From Stomoxys calcitrans (Eukaryota > Arthropoda > Insecta > Diptera > Muscidae): a stretch of 64,000 nt of DNA. Every line of letters begins with the position of its first letter. The stretch's first letter is position 1. The DNA is taken from the NCBI RefSeq assembly GCF_963082655.1, contig NC_081553.1, forward strand, positions 128,307,736 through 128,371,735, read 5' to 3'. The notes under the pieces are model-generated. The model saw only the letters and a program-made list of their open reading frames with translations, was not told where the DNA came from and made no database searches. This document shows positions 43,905 through 55,116 of this stretch, one piece after another. The position numbers and the translations under genes were made by a program.

Positions 43905-44300
43905 TAAACAAAGATTCTAATACTACAACATCAGGCAGTACAGGGGCGAAAGACTTTCCCAAGATACGGAAGACTGGGATAATTTAAGATCCTAATACTA
44001 AAACATAAGGCAGCGCAGCGACAAGAATCTCAATGCAGTCTTATGAGAATGGGAACGGACGATGAGACCATCACCTACTTCCAATAAACCCATTTACATA
44101 AGATTTGGAAGTCTAATATAGGCAAAGATCCTAATATTGAAACTATTGGCAGTACAGAGACGGGAAACTCAATACAGTCTAATAAACTGGAACCCGACAA
44201 TGAATCCATAAAGTTATGGAAGATTGGGATAGGCAAAGAACCTAATACTGAAACATCAGGTAGCGCACCGACAGGAATCTAATGAGCAGGGAGCGGACGA
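43795..44300 (+). repeat. Minisatellite in LINE alpha ORF1, second copy
   Basis: Four to five diverged units of about 115-135 bases share 'ggcaaagatcctaatactg', 'gaaacatcaggcagtacag' and 'gaacaggg..cggacgatga' with 35266-35800. Confidence 0.82.
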
Positions 44301-44329
44301 TGAGACCATCACCAAGAAGTCAATTTAAT

Positions 44330-45170
44330 GGAGGACAAATGATTGACTTCATCCAAATAAACCCCCACCGGAGCGAAATAGCTACACAGGTTCTGATGGA
44401 GAGAATCAGCCAGGACAAAATTTATATTGCCTTTATTCAGGAGCCATGGATGACCCGGGATAAAGTTTCTGGACTGAACTATACCAACTAACAATTATGC
44501 TATGCTAAATCTGGTACTCGTCCGAGGACCTGCGTTATTTGTCACAAAAATTTGAATCATATATTTTCCCCAGAGTTGTCAACATCGGATGTAATAGTGA
44601 TGGGATAGGAAGAAGGTGGAGCATGCCTGTCATCGCTTTAACTGCCCTTCGACTCTCCGACACCGCCATCCACGTCGGAGCTGCAACGGCTGGTGAGGAA
44701 GGCAAAACAAACAGGAAATGAGGTATTAATAGGGTGCGTTGCGAACTCTCACCACATTGCGTGGGGTAGTACCAACACTAATAAGTGGGGCCAAGCCCTA
44801 TCAGAGCTCTTGAATACTAACGACTTAATAACACTTAATAATGGTAACACCGCTATCTTTGTTGATAGGATTAGGGAGGAGGCATTAGAAGTGACGATAT
44901 TTTCGGAAAATCTAATCGATGAGGTTCAGGGTCTCCTTGGAACACTCTTTCTGTGACCATCGCTATATTAGGTTTAGAATAGTACGGCCAGCGCCGAATC
45001 CTAGAATCTTCCGGAATAAGTTGAAAACCAACTGGACAAAATTCGGAAGACCCCTCAGAAGAAGACTTGGGCGTGATAATTTAGATTTTCCAAGCAAAGA
45101 AGACATTGATGAAAATGTCAACGGGATCCTCTTCGGGAAAGGAAATCAGCACAAGAAACAATCTGGATGA
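44330..45170 (+). pseudogene. LINE alpha ORF2, endonuclease domain
   Basis: It starts MIDFIQINPHRSEIATQVLM then YIAFIQEPWMTRDKVSGLN (QEPW motif). After frame breaks it continues IGCVANSHHIAWGSTNTNKW and GNTAIFVDRIREEALEVTI, then the SFCDHRYIRFRI box. These match the apurinic-type endonuclease of LINEs, which nicks target DNA to prime reverse transcription. It is not functional because of stops and shifts. Confidence 0.88.
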
Positions 45171-45453
45171 CCGGGGAGATTCGCAATATTGGGAAAAAGG
45201 TCCGCAGAATTTTTAACAGAGCATGTCGTAAAAAAGCGGAATTTTATTGGGATGTGTATTACACACGGCTCAAGTAATACAAATAGGATTACCAGAGTGG
45301 CAAAACGTACTTCATGGAACATTTTCTGCGAATAGGTCGATAGCGTTAATGACGCCTTAAAGATAAAAAAGTTCCTCTCAAAAACCTATGCCCGAACGGA
45401 AACGTTAGTAAACGACATAGTCTTATTCCCATGTCGCAGAGACAACGGAGGAC

Positions 45454-46187
45454 ATGTTGAGGCTTTTGATGAAAACCCATTTTCCACAGAATACGACGGG
45501 ACTAACGGAGACACCGGAACCTTGGAATAATGACGTTGATAGATGGTATATAATAACGAAATTTATGGTGAAGGAATCCCTGAGAAGCTTAAAACCATTT
45601 GAGTCACCCGGACCAGATGGAATATTTCCGGCGTTACTACAGAAAGAGGCAGACTATCTGGCCAAAATTTTCACAGCGTTCCTAGGACTTTCATATACTC
45701 CGAAAGCCTGGCAGGAGGCAAGGGTGGTGTTTATACTCAAACCCGGCAAGGCAAGTTATGCGACACCAAAGGCCTACAGACGCATAAGCCTTACGTCCTT
45801 TCTACTCAAAACCGTGGAACGTATTGTGGACTTCATGATAAAGAGTAGGACATCCAGCGAACTGCTCAAATAAAAACAGCATGTCTCTCTCAATAGAAAG
45901 TCGGTGGAGACTGCTCTGCACGAGGTTGTGCATATAAAAGAAGAAACCTTCGACGCGAAAATGTACACCATGGCGGTTTGCATTGACATCGAGGAGGCTT
46001 TTAACAATATGCGGACCGACACACTGATACAATCCTTAGACCAGTACCAGGTGAGCCCGGTTCTTAGAGACTGGATAAACCATATGTTAAGGATAAATTG
46101 TGTGTCACATGGCATAAATTTAAGGGAAAAAGTGGCACTGCACAGGGGGAATTTTATCGCCACTCCTATGGGTGACCACCATAAATG
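45454..46187 (+). pseudogene. LINE alpha ORF2, reverse transcriptase
   Basis: Readable motifs are SLRSLKPFESPGPDGIFPAL, WQEARVVFILKPGKASYATP, KAYRRISLTSFLLKTVERI, a stop after SSELLK, then HVSLNRKSVETALHEVVHI and MAVCIDIEEAFNNMRTDTLI. D in CIDIEEAFNN is the first catalytic aspartate. The GTPQG box is replaced by ATPMGDHHK and the following YADD is read as CYALRRKR, so the active site is lost. The open frame on the opposite strand here is only a shadow. Confidence 0.9.
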
Positions 46188-46587
46188 ACCTATTACGGAT
46201 GCTGACTGAGGAGGGATTTGAAGACGTCTGCTACGCACTACGCAGGAAACGAACGGACTTTGCAGAAGGGTCGAAAGGGTCTTGCATATGGCATATGACT
46301 GGGCTAGACCCAGAGGGCTCAATGTTAACCCAGAGAAGACTGAAATATGACTGTTCACGAGGAAGACGAAGGTGGGCCATTTTAAGGCACCACATTTCCT
46401 TAATAAGATGATCTCGATATCTGACAAGGTCAAATACTTAGGTGTGATCTTGGAAAGGAAACTTAATTGAAAGTGTCCCATTCAGAAGCGTACTGAGAAG
46501 GCTCACAGATGTTGGGCACTATGTAGACGGGCTGTAGGCTCGAAATGGGGCCTGAATCCGAGGATAGTCCACTGGCTCTATAGGAGC

Positions 46588-47004
46588 GTGATTAGACCAA
46601 TAATCACTTACGCCTCAGTAGTTTGGTGGACTGCTACGGAGAAAAAGTGCAACAAAAAGACCATACAACAGGTTCAGAGAACATGTTGTCTTGGCATAGG
46701 GGGAGCGATGAGGGCCACGAGCACTAGGGCACTGGAGACTATTCTATATATCCGACCCAATGACATACACACTAAGTGTGAGGCAGCCACTGCGGCTATG
46801 AGTCATAAGGCGATGGGAGAATGGATTGAGGGTGGGAGCAGCTCATACCATCGCAGTATAATCGAGGCGACGATAGCAAACCTGGAAGGAAGGGAAGACG
46901 TTTCCGATCGGATACCTGAGGTAAACCTTGAAGTCGAGTGCGAGGCACTGCTGCCATCGGCACAGCCTTGGATTGGGGGAGCTTTGGTACTGCCATCTGG
47001 GTAA
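46588..47004 (+). pseudogene. LINE alpha ORF2, post-palm region
   Basis: The frame reads MIRPIITYASVVWWTATEKK, VQRTCCLGIGGAMRATSTRA and LETILYIRPNDIHTKCEAAT, then MSHKAMGEWIEGGSSSYHRS. It links the RT to the RNase H and is nearly the same as the minus-strand copy at 15133-15342. VKYLGVILERKLN can be read just upstream. Confidence 0.87.
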
Positions 47005-47390
47005 CCATGTTATACAGATGGATCAAAGCTAGGGGACAGTGTGGGCCTGAAGGTGTATACGGCGATCCGAAGGACTGAGATCCGTTTAAGACTGCCTGAA
47101 GGCGGAGATCCGGCTGAAAACGGAATGCGTGAGTTGGTATGGTGTTCACGCGAAGACGTCGAGTGTAAACATCATTACGGACAGTAAACTGGCCATCAGG
47201 GCGAAAACAAACAGGACGGTAAGGTCACGAACAGTATTTTAATGTAAGAAGAATACTAATGCCTTCTCTGAGGATTGAGCGATCCGCATTGTTTGGTTGC
47301 CGGGTCATAGCGAAGTAAGGGGGAATGGAAGAACAGACGAGTTGGCAGAGGACTGACGTCAATAAATTTGGTTAATCCGAAGCCTTTGGG
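47005..47390 (+). pseudogene. LINE alpha ORF2, RNase H region
   Basis: YTDGSKLGDSVGLKVYTAI gives the first RNase H aspartate. VNIITDSKLAIRA (frame-shifted) gives the TDS motif. WLPGHSEVRGNGRTDELAE-like sequence gives the last part. Several shifts separate them. The presence of an RNase H distinguishes alpha from the Jockey fragments in this window. Confidence 0.8.
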
Positions 47391-47545
47391 GTGGAAGCAT
47401 TCCGAGTAAAGGGCGTGTTCGACGAACGAAAAGGAACAGCGAAAAGGTCGGAAGGACGGCGAAAATCCTTTTGGGAGATCTGGATCGTGAGAAGACTATT
47501 ATTAAACGGAAGTAAGATAGAGGTTAGTGTAGTTTCCGGTATCAT

Positions 47546-48900
47546 TAGGTTAGGTTGAATAGAGGGAGCAGTTATTAATCTGCTCTATGCCACCTAAGCC
47601 AGTAATCGGCTTGTTGTGCGCTCAAAAAACTAAAAAGTAACCTCGAACAAGTAAGAGCGTGCTAAGTTCGGACGGGCCGAGTCTTATATACCCTCCACCA
47701 TGGTTCGCATTGGTCGAGTTCTATGCGCGGTATCTCTTTTTAGGCAAACAAAGAATATTGAATAAGAACTGTTATGTTGTTGGAGCTATATCAGTTATAG
47801 TCCGATTCGGACCATCAATGAATGCTGAACATTGTAGAAGTCATCGCGTAATATTTCAGTTCATTCGGATAAGAATTGCGCCTTGTAGGGGTTCAAGAAG
47901 CAAAATCGGGAGATAGGTTTGTATGGGAGCTGTATTAAGCTATTGATCGATTCAGACCTCTAGAGACGCAAGAAATCAAAATCCCAGATCGGTTTATATG
48001 GCAGCTATATCAGGTTTTGTTCCGATTTGCGCCATACTTAGGACGGTTATTGGAAGACATAATAAAACACCTCATGCAAAATTCCAGCCAAATCGGATGA
48101 GAATTACCCGCTCTATTGGCTCAAGAAGTCAAGATCCAAGATCGGTATATATGACAGCTATACCAGATTGTGAACCGATTTCAATAATACTTAACAGAGT
48201 TGTTGAAAGTGATACCAAAACACTTCATGCAAAATTTCAGCCAAATCGGATGAGAATTGCGCGCTCTATTGGCTCTAGAAGTCAAGATCCCAGATCGGTT
48301 TATATGGCAGCTATATCAAAACATGGACCGATTTGAACCATACTTGATGCAGTTGTTGAATATCATAACAAAACATGAGGCTCAAGAAGTCAAGAGGCTC
48401 AAGAAATCAAGAGGCTCAAGTCTAGAGGCTCAAGAAGTCAAATTCCAAGATTGGTTTATATGGCAGCAATATCAAAACATGGACCATTTTGGCCCATTTT
48501 CAATCCCAATCGACCTACACTAATAAAAAGTATTCGCGGAAAATTTTAAGCGGCTTGCTTTATTTCTTCGAAAGTTAGCGTGCTTTCGACAGACGGACGG
48601 ACGGACGGATGGACAGACGGACATGGCTAGATCGACTTAAAACGACATAGCGATCAATATTATATATACTTTATGGGGTTTCAGACGCATATTTCGAGGT
48701 GTTACAAACAGAATGATGCAATTAGTATACCTTTATCCTATGGTGGAGGGTATAAAAAGAAAATCTAAGTTAGGAAATCCGTGCTACTTACAAAATCCTT
48801 AGTCGTTTTCCATGCCACGACCCTAAGTTGGTTCATGTCTGGTATCGTGTCCCCACCTAAGTAACAGTGTCTGTTAGTCGCGATTCATGCTAGCCGATGT
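47546..48900 (-). mobile_element. LINE alpha 3' end, minus strand, split by a mini-me
   Basis: 48772-48900 encodes on the minus strand the alpha C-terminus (YLGGDTIPDMNQL, then TTKDFVSSTDFLT-stop). 47546-47645 is the matching 3' UTR with the tail (CCTAA)n at its end. The mini-me at 47646-48757 lies between them. The left end abuts the plus-strand alpha copy, so two alpha fragments meet tail to broken end. Confidence 0.87.
47646..48757 (-). mobile_element. mini-me type A, minus strand, with known empty site
   Basis: The 3' end (aacaagtaagagcgtgctaa, palindrome with one mismatch, then 'tatataccctccaccatgg') is at the left. The 5' end (ctatggtggagggtata) is at the right, and a GTCY block in reverse complement lies near 48588-48625. 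The flanks are the 3' UTR of LINE alpha. The uninterrupted UTR at 36120-36160 shows the empty site, and no target duplication is evident. Confidence 0.92.
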
Positions 48901-49394
48901 GTAACTGCTTCCACATATACTGGACAAGTGCTTATCACACTGACCTCATTTGGCGAAAAATCAAAAATGTTCTTGGAAAATATTTAAGGTTACCCCATAA
49001 GAATTTATGAGCATTGTATGCAATTTACATCACCCAGAATAAGATCTGCACCAAAAGACATACGACATGACGATATGACGAAAACTGAGGCATTCAACTC
49101 TACGAGCATACACAGATAATGGCAAATGATTCCTTGAAATTATCAGAAATGTGCTGTTCGATTCTGAATTGTAATTAAATGAACACATTCAAGTACCTGA
49201 ACTTTTTGAAGGCCACCTGTAAGCAGCTGCATATCAATGTTACATGGAGTTTTCCCCTGCGCTACACTATATGGAAAATATAAACAAGCGTTGAAATTTT
49301 ACATCGTCATAGAATTAGGGCTTATGCGTAAGGGCACTAATTTCGACAAGGTTCAACGAATTTTATATGGATGATTATTTTTGTGATTGGTGTA
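48901..49394. other. Unassigned stretch
   Basis: No gene or repeat recognised. The right part may be decayed LINE beta. Confidence 0.35.
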
Positions 49395-49558
49395 GTGGTT
49401 GCTGCCAGACAATACCAAGGAGAATATCCAACACATCAAGCCTGACGAGTCTCCAAGATAAGGAACTCCCTTAAACAATCCAGGGCAAGGGCAAGAAAGG
49501 CAACTCTTGCCCTATACACCTGCAAGAGAGCAAAAGGTAGGGATTTAGACCGCGTTTC

Positions 49559-49843
49559 ATGCACTGGGTATATAATGCAGTTGTCAGACCTATAACACTA
49601 TATGGTGTTGTGGTCTGGTGGACGGCGCTTCAAAAATCCACCTACTGCTCAATACTTAACCAGATCCAAAGAGTGGCTTATTTGAGCATCACAGCCGTAC
49701 TGAGGACGACACCATCTGAATTTAATGCTACATTTTATGCCTCTGGACATTGTGGCTACCCAAATTGCAGCGACCACTGCCGTGAGGTTAAGGAATCTTT
49801 CTCATTAGTCATGTGGCGGCTACGGACACTGTGTTATCCTTGA
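49559..49843 (+). pseudogene. LINE beta reverse transcriptase, post-palm region
   Basis: The frame reads MHWVYNAVVRPITLYGVVVW, WTALQKSTYCSILNQIQRVA and YLSITAVLRTTPSE. The motif order matches alpha (HWxY..V.RPI..Y..VVWW) but the sequence is clearly a different family. Confidence 0.85.
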
Positions 49844-50078
49844 TACAATATCCGATGTCACAGGCAGTGTGAATTACACCCTACCTGAGCCGCTTTTTGA
49901 TAAAAATTACTGTACCACTATTCCTGATAGAACCTATTGGATCTACGATATCCCTGGTAACAAAAGTTACATAGACTTCTATACGAATGGTTCCAAACTA
50001 AACGGCCAGGTGGGCTTTGCGGTGTACTCTTAAGATCTAGAACTGGACATATCGAAGAGGTTACCTGACCACTGCAGT

Positions 50079-50285
50079 GTGTATCGAGCAGAGATCCTTG
50101 CAATTAAGGAAGTGGTGGAATGGCTAAGATATAATGTCATTACAACGATTGCCATAAACATCTTCTCAGACAGCCAGGCAGCCATTATATCCTTGGGGAA
50201 CGTATTTCTGAATACAAAAGCCGCCCTCGACTGTCGCAGATCTCTCAACGAGATGGCCGAACAGTTCAAAAATCACTTGTTCTGA
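50079..50285 (+). pseudogene. LINE beta RNase H
   Basis: It encodes MYRAEILAIKEVVEWLRYNV, then INIFSDSQAAIISLGNVFLN and DCRRSLNEMAEQFKNHLF. The AEI..I.E box holds the catalytic glutamate and SDSQAA holds a catalytic aspartate. The downstream GHRDIPAYCKADELARLGT lies after a stop, and the first aspartate region (YTNGSKLNGQVGFAVYS, D replaced by N) is upstream in another frame. Confidence 0.88.
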
Positions 50286-50379
50286 GTGCTGGGCCACAGA
50301 GATATCCCAGCGTATTGTAAAGCGGACGAGCTTGCGAGACTAGGAACTACCCTACACACTCCAGGGACACCGGAATTAG

Positions 50380-51056
50380 CCATGGCCGTCCATCTATCGA
50401 AAACACTCGATCTCGGTACTTGACTTCTTTAGCCGCTAGAGGGCGCAATTCTTATACGATTTGGCTGAAAGTCTTTATGGGGCGCTTTGTTATGACTTCC
50501 AGCAATTTTGCTAAGCATGATTAAATTCGGTTCATAACCTGATATAGCTATCATATAAACCAATCTCAGATTTTGATTTCTTGAGCCTTTTGAAGGCTCA
50601 ATGAGTCTTGAAGGCTCAAGGAGACCATCATCAAAATTGGGTTAACACCCGATTTTGATGATTGTCCACGTAAAGTTTTGCTATGATTTACAATAGTCGT
50701 GCCAAGTATGGTTCAAATAGGTCTATTGCCTGAAAAAGCTCCCATGAAGCGATTCAGCCGATTTGACTTCTGGAGCCTCTAGAGGGCGCCTTTATTCTCC
50801 GATTTGGATGAAGTTTTAATAGTTGTATTATTTTTTGTACGGTCTATATTGACCCAAAGAATCTTTCCCACTTTTACTAGGTTTTGAGTTAAGTTTTATG
50901 GGGTGGGGTTTACAATAGACGTGCCAAGTATGGTTCAAATAGGTCTATTGCCTGAAAAAGCTTCCATGAAACGATTCACCCGATTTGACTTTTGGAGCCT
51001 CTAGAGGGCGCTTTTATTATCCGATTTGGTTGGAGTTGATATAACAAAATGCTGGG
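50380..51056 (+). mobile_element. mini-me type A fragment with duplicated block
   Basis: It begins at 'catggccgtccatctatcg' without a 5' hairpin. Bases around 50682-50815 ('cgtgccaagtatggttcaaa', 'ggtctattgcctgaaaaagc') recur at about 50910-51040 with few changes, a direct duplication of about 228-bp period. The 3' end is missing. Confidence 0.8.
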
Positions 51057-51499
51057 TGTAAAAATGTTTTCAGTTAATCGTAAAATTTCAGTTATGAGAT
51101 ATTCCACCAACACGAATTCAATTAAATTGAATAACGCTCAAAATGAATCAATCAATCAAGTTTGAGCTTAAGCAATATTTGTCAGTTACGCTATTTCGAC
51201 AGTCAATGTGAATAATGTTGCGTATGAGTAACGAAACAAAAAGCGATATCGCTCATACGACCCACAGAGTGTATAATTTTAAAACCATTAGAGAATGCCA
51301 TAGCCATATGATTTTTTTCTATACTCTGATATGCGATGAGTGTATAGAATGACCTTTCTCACAGGCTAATTTCTCGTTGTGGGTATGTAAAACAGCATAA
51401 TCCATTACACAAATCTCGTTGATGAAGGTTTTGGCGGACCAGAAAACTCGATCCGAAAGACAGTGAAATACATTAACAACATATTCTTCCCAATCTTGA
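51057..51499. other. Unassigned AT-rich stretch
   Basis: No gene or repeat recognised. Confidence 0.4.
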
Positions 51500-52890
51500 A
51501 AGAAACAGGCTTGCCCCGTAGAACTCCATGCTTTTAGTCTTAATCCAACTTGTCACATAGAGACTTGATCAATGCCCACCACAAAGAGAGTTGGTTCCTC
51601 CTTCTCTCCGCTGTTGAAGACCTCCGATTTCTTCGCGACCAAATTTAGATTTTGCTTAGACTTAGAATCCTATCCTACCATGCGTTCCGTCGCGAATTTA
51701 CAGTCCCATACCTTAATGAAGACCGCCGCCTTTGTGAGCTGGTAGATGTCTATTTTGCTCAGAAGATAGAGCTTTGCGCTCCAGGGAGTGTGAATGCTTT
51801 CTATGGCCTTTTGAAGGTATCTAGTAGATACCGTTCGAAGAGGGTCCACCCATACAAATAATGAGCTGCGAGTATAGAGGTGACTTATCTACGCTGCGAT
51901 TTGAATCAGCAGAATATGTAGATAGTATCTACTTGCTTGCTAGATAATATCTACACATTCTGCTGACTCAAAGCGCAGCATAAAGATCTCACCTCTATAC
52001 CCGCAACACATTATTTGTATGAGTGGACCCTATTTAGAGTGTAACATATGTTCGAAAATTCGCTTGTTAACCAGATCCTCCCTTGGGACCCATGTTCTGG
52101 TACATTCCTACCAGATGCACCGTCGCTATCAATGACTGGATAAGTCAGATTATCTCTGTTGTGCTTCCGTGCCACTCTGGCGTAAGTGCGCGGCTCCTTA
52201 CCGTATTTCAGCAACCATCTTCCCCTTCAGTGATGGCTGTGGTATTCTTTTGGAAGTCACAGTTCTCCATGAAGACTTCGGGGTAGTGCACGCTTCCTCC
52301 GTTCTTGTTCCGGCTTCGTCTCCCCCTGCAAGACACTGTCTAGAGTCTATATCGTGTTATGGCTGGCTAGGTCTTTCCAGAGTACTTGAAAGTAAGGAGC
52401 CCTTTTCCAGCGTTTTAGCAGTGTTATGCTCTTCGGGCGATCTGGTTCTCTTTCCAGCTTCCGAAGAAGTGCTTGGAATGTCTACCAGTATCCTGCACTT
52501 TAATCACATTGCGCTGCCAGTGCATACTCATCAGCCTCCTTCATTGTGGGCCGGATTGCTTTCTCTGTCTTCTCGTGAGCTTAGCAAAGCCCTTGCTCAC
52601 TACTGCCGTCATCTCGCTGTCCTCATTTCTCGATTCAGCTGCGGTGACTGTTTCATTGACAATATCTGAATCTGAATCGGAAATGCCACCTTTACTTAAA
52701 GGCTGGGGACAAACTGCACATCCCACTGGTGTATGGGTTTCTTCCTCATTTGTTAGTCTGATGACTGGTTGCGCGCTTGAAGCATTACTCTCGCCTTCAG
52801 GTGCCAAGGCACCCACACCTAAGGGAGGGACGGACAACATGCTACGGTCTGATGCCACCACCGCAGCTGTTTGGTCTTCGGAGTCCATTT
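51500..52890 (-). pseudogene. LINE alpha ORF1, minus strand
   Basis: The minus strand starts MDSEDQTAAVVASDRSMLSV at 52888 and continues PPLGVGALAPEGESNASSAQ and GGISDSDSDIVNETVTAAES, so this copy keeps the true ORF1 N-terminus. Further parts include KEPRTYARVARKHNRDNLTY. An inverted duplication at 51842-52030 breaks the reading. Left of it are pieces of the region equivalent to 34930-35230. It is non-functional. Confidence 0.82.
51842..52030. repeat. Inverted duplication, 90-bp arms, 9-nt spacer
   Basis: Arm 51842-51931 (gggtccacccatacaaataa ...) is mirrored by 51941-52030 with about 85% identity, around the spacer 'cttgcttgc'. It lies in LINE alpha ORF1, where other copies carry a single version. 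Confidence 0.92.
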
Positions 52891-52964
52891 TGAGTCTACT
52901 CCTGAAAGGCTTTTAAATATTTAGTTAATAGGTAGAATCTATTCCGAGATTGACTTTTTTTGGA

Positions 52965-53525
52965 GGAGCGAAATGACAAACACGTTCGCTCCAGACCGAT
53001 AGACCGATTTCAACCGTACTTGGTACAGTTGTTGAAAGTCGTAACTGATCCCAACATGCAAAATTTTAGCCAAATCGAACAAAGATGTCAAATCGGGAAA
53101 TCGGGTTATACGGGAGCTATATCAGGTTATAGACCGATTTTAACGGTTCTTGGCACGGTTATTGGATGTCTTAACAAAACACTACATGCGACATTTCAGC
53201 CCACTGGGATAGCAGTTGCGGCTTCTAGGGGCTAAATATGTCAAATAGGGAGATCGGTTTCTAAGGGAGCTATATCCAAATCCGAACCGATATGGCCTAT
53301 TTGCAATCCTCAATGACCTACATCGATAAGATGTATCTGCACAAAATTTCAAGTAGCTAGCCTTATGCGTTCGACCGCCATCGTGATTTCGAGAGACGGG
53401 CGAAAGGACGGACATGGCTAGATCGACTTAAAATGTCCAGGCGATCAAGAATATATATACTTTATGGGGTCGCAGATCAATATTTTGAGGTAATACAAAT
53501 GGAATGACTAGGTAAATATATTCTC
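52965..53525 (-). mobile_element. mini-me-like fragment, minus strand
   Basis: Monomer words ('gaccgatttcaaccgtactt', 'ggtacagttgttgaaagtcg', 'gggagctatatcaggttat') and a GTCY remnant near 53395-53415 precede a decayed 5' end near 53515. The 3' terminus is missing. The monomers resemble types A, D and E. Confidence 0.75.
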
Positions 53526-53529
53526 ATCC

Positions 53530-53726
53530 AATGGGCATAAAGATAGACACTTGAAATTTTGCTCAAATATTTCCTATCAGTATAATTCATTTGGGATTGT
53601 AAATGGGCCAAATCAGTCCATGTTTTGATATGGCTACCATATGCACCGATCTTCCGATTTGACTTCTTGGGCCTCTAGAAAACTTATTTACCACCCCCAA
53701 TTTGATTGAAATTGTGCACAGTGATT
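53530..53726 (+). mobile_element. mini-me type A fragment
   Basis: 'cttgaaattttgctcaaata', 'gggattgtaaatgggccaaa' and one partial monomer are present. No ends are seen. Confidence 0.65.
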
Positions 53727-54874
53727 TGTGTACCCAACACCGTAGGATAGGGGGTATATTCATTTAGTCATTCCGTTTGCAACACATCGAAATATCAACT
53801 TCCGACCCCACAAAGTATATATATTTCGGATCGTCGTAAAATTCAAAGACGATTTAACGATGTCCGTATGTCTGTCCGTCCGTCTGTTGTAATCACTTTA
53901 CAGTTTTCAAAAATTGAGATATTGAACTAAAATTTGGCACAGATACGTCCTTTTGATGCACGCTGGTTAAGTTCTTGAATGGGCCAAATCCGACCATACA
54001 TGGATATAGCTGCTATATAGACCGATTTTCCGATAATGGGTATAATGCCCATATAAACTTAATTTTTCATCCGAAATTTGAAACAGTGAATAGCTTAAGA
54101 CCTCCCGAAATCTGACCCAAATATGGTCAGATCCGACTATATTTAGATATAGCTGCCATAGAGACCGATCTGCCGATAAAGGGTCTGAAGCCCATAAAAG
54201 CTTTATTTATTGCCCAATTTCGCTGAAATTTAAAACAGTGGGTTATTTTAAGCCTTCCGACATCTGATCTAAGTATGGTTCAGATCGGCCTATATTTAGA
54301 TCTAGCTTCCATATAGATCGATCTCCCGATAAAGGGTCTCAAGCCCATAAAAGCCCTATTTATTATCCGATTTCTCTGAAATTTGAAACAGTTGGTAGTT
54401 TTAGGTCTCTCAACATCCGCCCCAAAAATGGTTTGGGTCGGACTTTATTTAGATATAGCTGCCATATAGACCGATCTCCCGATAAAGGGTCTGAAGCCCA
54501 TAAAAGCATTATTTTTTATCCAATTTCACTGAAATTTGAAACAGTGAGTAGTTTAAGGCCACCCGCCATCCGACCCAAATATGGTAAAAATAGGACTGTA
54601 TTTAGATATAGCTGTCATATAGACCGATATGCCGGTTAAGGGTCTGAAGCTCTTAAAAGCTTTATTTATTATACGTTTTTTTTTTTTTTTTAATTTGAAA
54701 TACAAAATTCAACAGTGACTTATATTTATAAGACCACTCAGTGTCCGTGCCGAATTTGGGTGCATAAGTTTTCCAATTTTCATCGGATTGTGACGAAAGG
54801 GGGTTTACATATATACGAGAGGTGGTGGTTATCCAAAGTTCGGCCCGGCCGAACTTAATGCCTTTTAACTTGTT
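53727..54874 (+). mobile_element. mini-me type B, both ends present
   Basis: The 5' end is TACCCAACACCGTAGG with partner GGGGGTATA, then the TA block and GTCY (about 53862-53888). Five B monomers follow ('gaccgatctcccgataaagg', 'gtctgaagcccataaaagc', 'gaaatttgaaacagtgag'). The 3' end 'gaggtggtggttatccaaag' leads into a perfect 21-base palindrome and ttttaacttgttt. Confidence 0.92.
54836..54856. repeat. Perfect GC-rich palindrome at a mini-me 3' end
   Basis: Arms AAGTTCGGCC and GGCCGAACTT surround a single C. It is located 10-18 bases before the element end, like the terminal hairpin of Helitron-type elements. An equally perfect version is at 34054-34074. Confidence 0.95.
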
Positions 54875-54875
54875 T

Positions 54876-55108
54876 CTATTACCCTTAATATACGTGCCTC
54901 TTCCATAGTAACCGATCTCCCGATGCTACTTCCTGAGCCTTAAGAGGGCGTAATTCTTATCCGATTTGGTTGCAAATTTACATGATTACATCTACAATGG
55001 TCTCCAACATTCAAGCCAAGTATGGCTCGAGTCGGTTCATAACCTGATATAGCTCATATAGCAATTCTTATCCATCATCCATGCCTATGAAGAGCTTTTA
55101 CTTGTTTT
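54876..55108 (+). mobile_element. mini-me type A fragment
   Basis: Contains one to two type-A monomers ('gagccttaagagggcgtaat', 'cctgatatagctcatatag') and a shortened terminus 'agcttttacttgttttt' without the GC palindrome. Confidence 0.72.
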
Positions 55109-55116
55109 TAAACATA

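Larger units (their letters stand above)
42560..47545 (+). mobile_element. LINE alpha, longest copy (about 5 kb), decayed
   Basis: It carries ORF1 with its minisatellite, then ORF2 with endonuclease, RT and RNase H. The copy stops abruptly at 47545 before the C-terminal domain and 3' UTR. Many frameshifts and stops interrupt both ORFs and the catalytic YADD box is destroyed. It is the reference for interpreting the other alpha fragments. Confidence 0.9.
49395..50370 (+). mobile_element. LINE beta fragment (RT end and RNase H)
   Basis: This second RNase H-bearing LINE family is shared with 62166-63525. The copy begins within the RT and ends after the RNase H, followed directly by mini-me sequence. 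It is frameshifted throughout. Confidence 0.85.

Noticed and set aside
45774..46481. A 235-codon open frame on the minus strand
   Set aside because: It is the antisense shadow of LINE alpha RT motifs (ISLTSFLLKTVERI, CIDIEEAFNN) on the plus strand.
47500..47645. Twin-primed LINE alpha (plus-strand copy joined to inverted 3' UTR)
   Set aside because: The order is wrong for twin priming: the inverted UTR continues, beyond a mini-me, into a minus-strand C-terminus at 48772-48900, so it is a separate minus-strand copy.
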